From Kiritimatiellota bacterium B12222 (lineage in GTDB: Bacteria > Verrucomicrobiota > Kiritimatiellia > SS1-B-03-39 > UBA6053), in the NCBI GenBank assembly GCA_029719485.1, contig CP120722.1, positions 4,278,001 to 4,342,000 of the forward strand: 64,000 bases of DNA, written 5' to 3'. This document shows positions 18,309-25,858 of the stretch, piece by piece. How positions within the stretch are numbered: position 1 is the stretch's first letter; each line of letters opens with the position of its first letter. The position numbers and the translations under genes were made by a program. The notes beneath the pieces are model-generated. The model was not told the DNA's origin. It saw only the letters and a list, made by a program, of their open reading frames with translations, and ran no database searches.

Positions 18309-19523
18309 TTAGAAATAATAACCAAAGTTAATGTTAAAGCGCCCTTTCCATTCATCGTTGAGGTTGGCACCAAAATCACCCACCGAAGAATTCAAATAAC
18401 TATCCCCGTAAACATCCCCTTCATCACCAACAAAATAATTTCCGTTGGAGTAGGCGTAATCCACATAAATATACCAACCACCACTCGCGATGGCCATGCC
18501 GGTAACATTAAGTGCAGAATCGTTAAAATCATCCGCATCCTTGATGATCACGGAATAGTCATTGTAGAAGGTGATACTATCGATCCAATCCACCTTGGGT
18601 GTAAGGGTGTAACTCAACGCCACCGAAGGAATAATCCCTTTGCTCGCCACTGGCCATGGAAAATCATAAGCCCCCATCATTATCAAATCATTTCGTAGCG
18701 GAACCCCATTCTCATCTACCGCACTATCTTTGTACTTCGCATTATAATCATACTGGGTAAGTTGCATCATCAGCGTCCAATTACGATATTGCGTTCGGCT
18801 ATGCGCGGCAACCGCATAGGCGTCACTGTCCTCTGCGTAAGTGCTATCCGCAGCCAGCTGACCCCATTGCAAAGAGATCCCAACATCCGTGGGCATCGTT
18901 TCACTCAGTGTTTTATAAACCATCCGCAGATTGAATTGATTTTCTTCTTCGTAATGACTGTAGGGCGAACCATTGGATACAATATCATAACTGTACCGGG
19001 CACTTTCCTCCGAGTTGCCCACATAACTACTTTCAGCAGAAATATAGTAGGCCATGTCGATCACCCAATGTTCATAGCTACGGGTATACTTGATGCCCAC
19101 ATCCATATCATCGGAAAGACCCATGTAATAATATTGATCAAAGAACCAACTATTTGCTGCGCCATAAGCTCCCACACCAAAAGGAACCCGATTCAAACCC
19201 ACTTGCACTTGAGCGTTATCCTTAAAGTCATACCCGACCCAACCTGTGTGCAAAAAATTGTACCCATCATACCAACGGTATTCAGCTTTACCAATATACG
19301 GACCTCTTTGATAATCTAAATTGAGACGAAAGACATCCATCTCAAAATTACCCCCATTGTCTCCTCGTTGCGCAGCATCCGATCCGTCTGAACTGTAGTC
19401 GCCATTTACATAATTTACCCTGATGACCCCACCAAGATCAAAATCTCCAATTTCAATGGCCGACGTTGTAAATACAACTAAACAGCTAACCATAAATGAT
19501 AACGCAATATTCCGGATAAGCAT
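18309..19523 (-). CDS. Outer-membrane beta-barrel porin of the osmoprotectant operon
   Basis: A 404-residue exported protein: signal peptide (about 1-22, ending TTSA), alternating aromatic/hydrophobic strands throughout and a C-terminal aromatic (NINFGYYF) of the kind recognised by BAM. It resembles anion/phosphate-selective porins (OprO/P-like) only in general pattern. It lies 7 bp ahead of proV in the same direction, so it probably admits betaine-like solutes. A good ribosome-binding site (AAGAGGAC) precedes the ATG. Family assignment is by pattern only. Confidence 0.75.
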   Translation of the reverse strand: MLIRNIALSFMVSCLVVFTTSAIEIGDFDLGGVIRVNYVNGDYSSDGSDAAQRGDNGGNFEMDVFRLNLDYQRGPYIGKAEYRWYDGYNFLHTGWVGYDFKDNAQVQVGLNRVPFGVGAYGAANSWFFDQYYYMGLSDDMDVGIKYTRSYEHWVIDMAYYISAESSYVGNSEESARYSYDIVSNGSPYSHYEEENQFNLRMVYKTLSETMPTDVGISLQWGQLAADSTYAEDSDAYAVAAHSRTQYRNWTLMMQLTQYDYNAKYKDSAVDENGVPLRNDLIMMGAYDFPWPVASKGIIPSVALSYTLTPKVDWIDSITFYNDYSVIIKDADDFNDSALNVTGMAIASGGWYIYVDYAYSNGNYFVGDEGDVYGDSYLNSSVGDFGANLNDEWKGRFNINFGYYF

Positions 19524-19909
19524 AAGTCCTCTTAATGTTAGGGATGAAGGTCCACACCCCGCCCAAAGAGATGTCGCTTAAAAAGCGAACAGGCTGCCGA
19601 AAACGGATGCACCAACAATTGTGGCGCGCATAACTAAATGTCGGTCGAGCAAAGAAGGCTCCTAAACCGAAGATCCATCCTCATCAGCACATGGAGACGA
19701 GGTTGTATTTGAATGTGCCCGAACCCTGCATGTGAATAGATTCGAGTCAACAGGAATTCCTAAATAAAACGGAATTTATCGCATATTTTTATATCAGAAA
19801 AGGATGTGACTATCTGCAAGCCCATTCCTAAAACCCACTGCCTATACCCAAAATATTTTTCAATCCCTTCATCTATCCCATCTTCAAATTCCATAAATAG
19901 GGACAGATT
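19524..19909. other. Non-coding upstream region of the porin-pro operon
   Basis: About 390 bp with no credible gene. I see a small 6-bp-stem hairpin (TCGCTT/AAGCGA near 19574) and an AT-rich stretch around 19740-19800, but no promoter I would defend on the minus strand. It probably holds the osmotic-control region of the operon. Confidence 0.4.
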
Positions 19910-19959
19910 TTAAAAAAAATAATATTCAGACATTATATTCACACCTAACAACTCCAAAC

Positions 19960-20350
19960 CACCCCACCGGACGCGGGCCATCCTGGCCCGGCCTTCCCGC
20001 CGCAGGCCAACAACAAAACCACAGCCCAAATAGCCCAGTCCGCCAGGGCCGGAACAAAAACCAAAACCCAAGACGAGTCCGGTACGGACGACTCTCCACA
20101 GCCCAGTCCGCCAGGGCTGGTGTTTGGAGAAAAGAAGTTTGGGGAGTGCTGTAAGCACGGCTCTCTCACTACATGGCAAACACGCATCAAGTCCGGCATC
20201 GACACCAGCAAGCAAAAGAGCCGTGCTTACAGCACTCACCATTCTCTCCTACCCCCATGACCAGCCCTTACGGACTGGCCTACGGAGAAACATCCCTTCG
20301 GGATTCCCCAGACGCGGGCCATCCTGGCCCGGTCTTCCCTCCGCAAGATG
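19960..20350. repeat. Hairpin-module array R3
   Basis: It contains, in order: the CGGGCCA-TCC-TGGCCCG hairpin with its CTTCCCGCCGCA tail, GTCCG-GTA-CGGAC with ACTCTCCACAG and CCCAGTCC-GCCA-GGGCTGG, the composite inverted-repeat element (GTGCTGTAAGCAC ... GTGCTTACAGCAC), CCAGCCC-TTAC-GGACTGG plus ATCCC-TTC-GGGAT, and a second CGGGCCA-TCC-TGGCCCG. The right arm here is GTGCT-TAC-AGCAC, which restores perfect pairing with the left arm, unlike the TTC copies elsewhere. Confidence 0.85.
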
Positions 20351-20498
20351 CGCCCCCTCCCACCCAACACCCCACCTCCCCTCAACCTCCAGAGCCTCAA
20401 TGGGGTGACTCTCACCGCAACCAAAACCGAGAGCACATACGGCGAAAGTCACCACCTGAGGAAACGTAGAATCTTTGCAGATCCTTTTTAGAAAACCC

Positions 20499-20957
20499 CT
20501 ATGTGGTTAACCCTAATTCTTTCGCAGGAATTTTCTGTTTCAAGGCTTTGGTCAACACCTCTCCATCGGGATCCGTAATCGTAATCGTCACTGTGACTTC
20601 ACCACTACCCGCATTATACACTGCATGCTCTCTCTGATAAATTCCTGATTCATTTATACTACCCGTGTAGTTGTTCTCCGCATTGCTTTGATTAACACTA
20701 CTGCCCGGAACCGCTTTCGTGATAATTACAATCAGCATATATTCCTCTCCCCCTTGCGGTGCGAGTGTAAGCTGAAAATTGGCAGATTTATTATTCTCAG
20801 GAGTGGTTATCGCAGGGTGCACCTCCCCCCCATCGCCATCGCCACCGCCACCGCCATCACCACCACTATCACATCCCGTAAGCGTCACGACAGCTACGGC
20901 AATCAACATGGAGAATAGTCGGGAAATATACAGTTTGTTTTTAATCATCTTTTTCAT
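20499..20957 (-). CDS. Small exported lipoprotein of unknown function
   Basis: 152 residues from the ATG at 20957, chosen because AAGGAAGAA precedes it; the longer frame adds 12 residues without benefit. It has a signal peptide with lipobox LTGC, then a glycine/aspartate-rich linker (GGDGGGGGDGDGG), which is a flexible and possibly calcium-binding spacer. The globular part (about 50-152) is rich in beta strands (EEYMLIVIITKAV, EVTVTITITDPDGE) and may be an Ig-like fold. I do not recognise the family. Same strand as the PEP-CTERM-like gene but about 115 bp away. Confidence 0.7.
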   Translation of the reverse strand: MKKMIKNKLYISRLFSMLIAVAVVTLTGCDSGGDGGGGGDGDGGEVHPAITTPENNKSANFQLTLAPQGGEEYMLIVIITKAVPGSSVNQSNAENNYTGSINESGIYQREHAVYNAGSGEVTVTITITDPDGEVLTKALKQKIPAKELGLTT

Positions 20958-21072
20958 AAATTCTTCCTTCATTTGAATTTTCTGCTGAAACATTCAGCAG
21001 TTTAAAGGTACTTGGATCAACGGAATAAAAAGTTACAGCCCCTCACTTGTTTTTTCATGCAGTCGAATATCA

Positions 21073-22164
21073 TCAACGTTTTTTGATTTTCCAAATAACG
21101 AAACTTATTCCGGAAAGCAGCATCAGCGTCACACTACTCAGCTCGGGAATCACGGCCACCTGATCTCCCAAATACATCCCCGCCCCCGTAGAGGGTAAGT
21201 CGAATGCGGTACTCTGACCATTCGCAGGATTAAAACTGGTGCCCAAGGCCTGTAGCATCTCCTCGGTCAATTCGGGCGAAGGACGATTAAAGCGAAAATA
21301 ATCCACATCCACAATTAAATCAGGATTCATCGCCGCTCCGTCCAACACCGAATAATTATGATGAAACTGCGTTTCAGGATTTCCCCCATCCCAATAATCA
21401 CTCCCGATATTTCCCCAGTCGGTGTAGGCCGTGATCCCCACTTGCAAGGTCTCCCCAAATTCAGGCAAGTCATGGGCCGCATTGGGATAACGGTTCTCCA
21501 CAATCCAGTTACCACCCGGATGTCGACGCATCACCACCACCGTATTCCCCACTTTCACCAACTGCAATTCCACCGTATTGCTGTCAGGTACTCCCGAATC
21601 ATCATAATAAAGCGTAGAATCACCATTCACAGTGGTTTTCACTTCATATTGCCACGTCCCCACATTCCCTGCCGACCCGTAGGAGAGAAAAACATAATTA
21701 TCCGTGTCCGGTGCCCAGTCACTCCCATGTGCTGCCGGAGGCCAAACCGGTTCCGTAGCCGCAGGCGTTGGCGCAGCCGAAGTGATGCCACGCGGATCAT
21801 GAATAAAAATCCCTGCCAAACTAAACAGTCGACTGGGAGCTAAGGTCATATCCGTCCGACTCCCAATCTGCATCCGGGTGGTCACCACAAAGTCTCCCGT
21901 GATATTTTTATGCACCAACACCCCACGCAGATCATCATACCATGCACTCGTATAAGGCATCAGTCGCATATGTCCCGGACGGGATGTATTCACATCCCAG
22001 GTTTCGAGCTGATCCGCATGCCAGCCCTCCACATCATTGAGCCGCAACCAGTCGGCCTGACTCGCCGCATCATCAAACTCATCACTCAACGCCGCAAGAT
22101 CATCCGACGCGCGAATCGTCACAACGACCAAGCAAAAAAACACAAAGAGAGCAAAATTTTTCAT
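21073..22164 (-). CDS. Exported LamG/DUF1349-like protein with PEP-CTERM-like sorting tail
   Basis: A 363-residue secreted protein. It has a signal peptide (about 1-19), then a concanavalin-like jelly-roll (FDDAASQADWLRLND, VLVHKNITGDFVVTTRMQIG, YDDSGVPDSNTVELQLVKVGN, VGITAYTDW). The C-terminus is a tripartite sorting tail: IPELSS, a hydrophobic helix and the basic end WKIKKR, matching the PEP-CTERM pattern with PEL in place of PEP. Such tails are handled by exosortase. The fold suggests glycan binding or hydrolysis, but catalytic residues cannot be named. Confidence 0.78.
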   Translation of the reverse strand: MKNFALFVFFCLVVVTIRASDDLAALSDEFDDAASQADWLRLNDVEGWHADQLETWDVNTSRPGHMRLMPYTSAWYDDLRGVLVHKNITGDFVVTTRMQIGSRTDMTLAPSRLFSLAGIFIHDPRGITSAAPTPAATEPVWPPAAHGSDWAPDTDNYVFLSYGSAGNVGTWQYEVKTTVNGDSTLYYDDSGVPDSNTVELQLVKVGNTVVVMRRHPGGNWIVENRYPNAAHDLPEFGETLQVGITAYTDWGNIGSDYWDGGNPETQFHHNYSVLDGAAMNPDLIVDVDYFRFNRPSPELTEEMLQALGTSFNPANGQSTAFDLPSTGAGMYLGDQVAVIPELSSVTLMLLSGISFVIWKIKKR

Positions 22165-22225
22165 CGGGTATCCAAAGGTAAGGGTGAGTAGTCTGTACCC
22201 TTGTTTGGAAATCGATTGGAAAAAG

Positions 22226-23872
22226 TTACAGCTCCGGCCTTAGTTCCCGTAACTCAATGCGTTGAAAATGCGCACTCCCCTGCCACACCCCTACCCCTAC
22301 CTGCATAAAATCCGGCACCGGCCAATAGGGATTAATCGAAAGACGATGCCCCTCCAGTTCTAACATTTGCCACGGACCATCATTCACTTGCATTTCCACC
22401 TTTTGCGGACTCACCCGCAAAAGGATGCGATCCATGCCCTCCACAGAATGCCGAGCCGCATGACGCGTTTCATTCACCCGAAGATCCTGACCATCCACAT
22501 TTTGAATTCCACCAATACCCTCCCGCCATGCATCAATTTCAAAGGAGGCCCGCCCCACATCTGTCGTAAAAAAGATGGGGATGGAATCAACCCCTTCCGT
22601 GCGTTCCACCTCTACCAGTAACTCATAACTCTCCGGCAATTGCTGCGGAAAAGAGATCCACGCCGCCGGCAACCCCCGTTGTCGATCCGTAATCAACACC
22701 CCATCTTCTAGACGCCAAATGCCTCGGGATCGCATACTCTCAAAATCTTCAGCGGCCAACGCAAGCAAATCCACCACCGGCAACTCCCCGGGCTCCCACT
22801 CGGGCAACGCTCTGACCGCAGGCGTCACGACCGGAAAGGATCGCCCCCTAGGCATAGCCGTCGGTGGAGGAGTCGCCTCGGGTAACACTGTCGGATTTAC
22901 CGGTATCACCCTATCCTTTTGCTCTTGAGGTAACGGCATCGCATCCGGCCAAAACAACACCCCACTCCCCCCCAGAAACACGATCAAAAGTCCGGCCATG
23001 ACCCCCAGCTTTCCTTTCCCCATCGGGGGGCGGATTTTCACAAGATCCTGCAGCAAAGCCTCACAGTTTTGATAGCGATCTTTCGGATTCTCCTGCATGC
23101 AACGGCGCACCAAACGATCACATTTTTTATGAGGCAGGGCCGCAAACACACCACGGGGTCGACGTCCACTCAGCATCTCATAAAACAAAACCCCCAACCC
23201 GTAAATATCACTCCGCTCATCCACCTGCTCCATACCCGTTTTCTGTTCAGGTGACATGTAATCCAAAGTCCCCATCAGAGTACCACTCAGTGTCAGCTCC
23301 AAACTATCCGGCATCTGCTGAAAACCCGCCAAACCAAAATCACCCACCTTCACTTGGCCCTGCTCTGTAAATAAAATATTGGCAGGCTTCAGATCCCGAT
23401 GAATAATACCGGCCTGATGCGCAGCCTGCACCGCCTCGACGCATTGCCGAAACACCTCAAGCGCCTCAGACAAGGGAAGCGCACCCCCACGCAAGCGATG
23501 CGCTAAATCTCCCCCCGATACAAATTCCATAATCAGACAAGGATGTCCCGCCGCATCCATCACCAAATCATGAACCCCAATAATATGCGCATGATTCAAT
23601 TGGGCTAAAGCCTTCCCTTCCCGAAGCAAGCGCTCACGATCTAAAGAACCCTCCGCTCTGCGCATGACTTTGATCGCCACCTGACGATCCAAACTCACAC
23701 GCCGTCCCTTGTAGACCGTGCCCATGCCTCCTTCCCCCTGCACCCCTTCTATTTCATAGCCCGGCAGCTCGGGTACCACATCATCGAAATCCCCCACCGA
23801 ATCCGGAGAGATCCCGACCCCCATTAACCGGGCCAAGGCGTCATCAGATTCAGTCAAAGTCACTTCCTCCAT
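22226..23872 (-). CDS. Membrane Ser/Thr protein kinase with C-terminal jelly-roll-like sensor
   Basis: 548 residues from the ATG at 23872, which overlaps the sigma-factor gene by 23 bp; a longer frame runs further into it and is rejected. The Hanks-type kinase is complete: GEGGMG (46-51), catalytic Lys 68, HRDLKPAN (158-165), DFG (178-180) and MSPEQ. A single membrane helix lies at about 290-308, followed by a Pro-rich linker and an extracytoplasmic domain (about 360-548) resembling a DUF1080/LamG-type fold. It probably senses something outside and phosphorylates cytoplasmic targets, perhaps including the adjacent sigma factor. Confidence 0.88.
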   Translation of the reverse strand: MEEVTLTESDDALARLMGVGISPDSVGDFDDVVPELPGYEIEGVQGEGGMGTVYKGRRVSLDRQVAIKVMRRAEGSLDRERLLREGKALAQLNHAHIIGVHDLVMDAAGHPCLIMEFVSGGDLAHRLRGGALPLSEALEVFRQCVEAVQAAHQAGIIHRDLKPANILFTEQGQVKVGDFGLAGFQQMPDSLELTLSGTLMGTLDYMSPEQKTGMEQVDERSDIYGLGVLFYEMLSGRRPRGVFAALPHKKCDRLVRRCMQENPKDRYQNCEALLQDLVKIRPPMGKGKLGVMAGLLIVFLGGSGVLFWPDAMPLPQEQKDRVIPVNPTVLPEATPPPTAMPRGRSFPVVTPAVRALPEWEPGELPVVDLLALAAEDFESMRSRGIWRLEDGVLITDRQRGLPAAWISFPQQLPESYELLVEVERTEGVDSIPIFFTTDVGRASFEIDAWREGIGGIQNVDGQDLRVNETRHAARHSVEGMDRILLRVSPQKVEMQVNDGPWQMLELEGHRLSINPYWPVPDFMQVGVGVWQGSAHFQRIELRELRPEL

Positions 23873-24563
23873 TTCTTCCGAGCACCCGCAGTAAATAGTG
23901 AAGTTCTTCCTCCAGCCCCTCTTCCTCGCCCAAGGTCTCCAATACCTCTTCGCGCAAAGCCTCCGCAAAACGTTTGCGCAGTCGATGCAACGCAACTTTC
24001 AAAGCCCCCGCACTCATCCCCACTTCGTCAGCCACGGCTTGCCACCCCGCTTCGGGACGGTCGCCACTGAGATAAGGACGTAGAGCATCAAACAACTCCG
24101 CTTTCCCTTCCAACCCATAACGACTTTTCAACCGTGTAAGCGCCAACTCCAAAATACACCGCGCCCATTCGCGATCAAACGCTTCCCCCTTTTCCAAACG
24201 GCTATCAGATTGCCATGCTTCATCAAAGGGAACTTTTTCCACATCCCCCCCCCGCTTCAAGGCATTCGTCGCCGTCCATTCATCTTGCACATGTCGACGA
24301 AATGCCGTGAGCAAAAACGACCGCAACTTGCCCTTCTGTGGACAGGCTTTATGAAACAATTCTTTGCGCAACACCTGAAGAAAAAAGCTCTGCACCCGGT
24401 CTTCGGCCTCCTCCGGAGGACAGCCCAACTGCAAGGCAAAACGATAGAGCGGTTTCCAATACTTTTCACACAAGTCCTCCAGCGCAACATCCGCCTCCCG
24501 AGACGGACCACGAGCCGCCAACACCAAAGACCAATTGGTGGTTTGAAAACGATCAGAACTCAT
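23850..24563 (-). CDS. ECF-type RNA polymerase sigma factor
   Basis: 237 residues from the ATG at 24563 (the upstream TTG at 24569 is less likely). Region 2 is visible as YWKPLYRFALQLGCPPEEAEDRVQSFFLQVL and the region 4 helix-turn-helix as WQAVADEVGMSAGALKVALHRLRKRF. The linker between them is long, as in ECF groups encoded next to Ser/Thr kinases in Planctomycetes and Verrucomicrobia. The stop overlaps the kinase start, giving co-translation. Inference: the sigma factor is controlled by kinase phosphorylation rather than by a classical anti-sigma factor. Confidence 0.85.
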   Translation of the reverse strand: MSSDRFQTTNWSLVLAARGPSREADVALEDLCEKYWKPLYRFALQLGCPPEEAEDRVQSFFLQVLRKELFHKACPQKGKLRSFLLTAFRRHVQDEWTATNALKRGGDVEKVPFDEAWQSDSRLEKGEAFDREWARCILELALTRLKSRYGLEGKAELFDALRPYLSGDRPEAGWQAVADEVGMSAGALKVALHRLRKRFAEALREEVLETLGEEEGLEEELHYLLRVLGRNGGSDFD

Positions 24564-24569
24564 GACCAA

Positions 24570-24779
24570 GAACCAAGTAACATAAAATGAAGCGCATGCA
24601 CATCACCCTACATTGATAGAAATGCGATAGGTCGCAAGCCTAAGATTCAATTCAATCCATAGAATTCCCCAAGCCCCCGCCCTTCTTACTGATTTTCATC
24701 ATTTCCACTTGCTCAAAAGTGCAAAAAACACCTTCCACAAGATCCCCTTTTCACAAAGCATCCAGATGATACAAAATCA
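24570..24779. other. Non-coding region upstream of the sigma gene
   Basis: About 210 bp with no reading frame or dyad I can support. It should contain the promoter of the sigma-kinase pair. Confidence 0.3.
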
Positions 24780-25284
24780 TCTAACTTCCCCCCTGGGAGG
24801 CGGGCCACCCTGGCCCGATCTTCCCGCCGCAAGATACGACACCTCCCCACAACAAAAAAAACCAACCCAAGACAAGTCCGGTACGGACGCCTCTCCACAG
24901 CCCAAACACCCCCACCCTAAGCAACCCCAAAACCATACCCCACAAAACCTTCATGTCCTTCAATCCCTTCATGGTAAAAACCCTCAACCCTTGACCACAA
25001 CCCACCCCCAAAGTCCGGTACGGACGCCTCTCCACAGCCCAGTCCGCCAGGGCTGGTGTTTGTGGAAAGAAGTATTTCGAGTGCTGTAAGCACGACTCTC
25101 TCACGGCATGGCAAACACGCATCAAGTCCAGCAGCAACACCAGCAAGCAAGAGAACCGTGCTTTCAGCACTCACCATTCTCTCCTACCCCAATGACCAGC
25201 CCTTACGGACTGGCCTGTGGAGAGTCATCCCTTCGGGATTTAAACGTCCATAGATCCCTCAACCCTTGACCACAACCCACGACC

Positions 25285-25312
25285 CTCTGACCTCTGACCT
25301 CTGACCTCTGAC
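25285..25312. repeat. CTCTGAC heptamer microsatellite, 4 copies
   Basis: Four exact copies of CTCTGAC. The same flanks (CCCACGACC before, CAT after) occur with 5 copies at 25670-25704 and 2 copies at 25781-25794, so copy number has changed by slippage. Confidence 0.85.
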
Positions 25313-25669
25313 CATACCCCCAAAACCTTCATGCCCTTCAATCCCTTCATGGTAAAAACCCTCAACCCTTGACCACAACCCACCCCCAAAGTCCGGTACG
25401 GACGCCTCTCCACAGCCCAGTCCGCCAGGGCTGGTGTTTGTGGAAAGAAGTATTTCGAGTGCTGTAAGCACGACTATCTCACTGCATGGCAAACACGCAT
25501 CAAGTCCAGCAGCAACACCAGCAAGCAAGAGAACCGTGCTTTCAGCACTCACCATTCTCTCCTACCCCAATGACCAGCCCTTACGGACTGGCCTGTGGAG
25601 AGTCATCCCTTCGGGATTTAAACGTCCATAGATCCCTCAACCCTTGACCGCAACTCACAACCCACGACC

Positions 25670-25704
25670 CTCTGACCTCTGACCTCTGACCTCTGACCTC
25701 TGAC
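25670..25704. repeat. CTCTGAC heptamer microsatellite, 5 copies
   Basis: Five exact copies in the same context as the 4-copy and 2-copy versions on either side. Confidence 0.85.
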
Positions 25705-25822
25705 CATACCCCCCAAAACCTTCACGTCCTTCAATCCCTTCATGGTAAAAACCCTCAACCCTTGACCGCAACCCACGACCCTCTGACCTCTGACCATCCC
25801 CCACAATTCCCCCCACCCTTAC

Positions 25823-25850
25823 TTGACCTTCCACCGTCACAGGGTATGTC
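25823..25850 (+). promoter_or_regulatory. Candidate promoter of ccoI
   Basis: TTGACC (25823-25828), a 16-base spacer and TATGTC (25845-25850). The ATG is 8 bases downstream, so any leader would be very short. The block TTGAC...GTC-CAGGG-TAT resembles sequence around 37381 ahead of ccoS. Confidence 0.4.
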
Positions 25851-25858
25851 GAACAACC

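Larger units (their letters stand above)
24780..25800. repeat. Hairpin-module array R4 with 378-bp direct repeat and 7-bp microsatellites
   Basis: Lies between the divergent sigma and ccoI genes. It holds CGGGCCA-CCC-TGGCCCG with ATCTT-CCCGCCGC-AAGAT (24797-24835), GTCCG-GTA-CGGAC modules, two copies of the composite inverted-repeat element about 378 bp apart (near 25050-25245 and 25428-25625), CCAGCCC-TTAC-GGACTGG plus ATCCC-TTC-GGGAT, several CCTTCATG/CCTTCAATCCC spacer repeats, and CTCTGAC tandem repeats. Confidence 0.88.
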
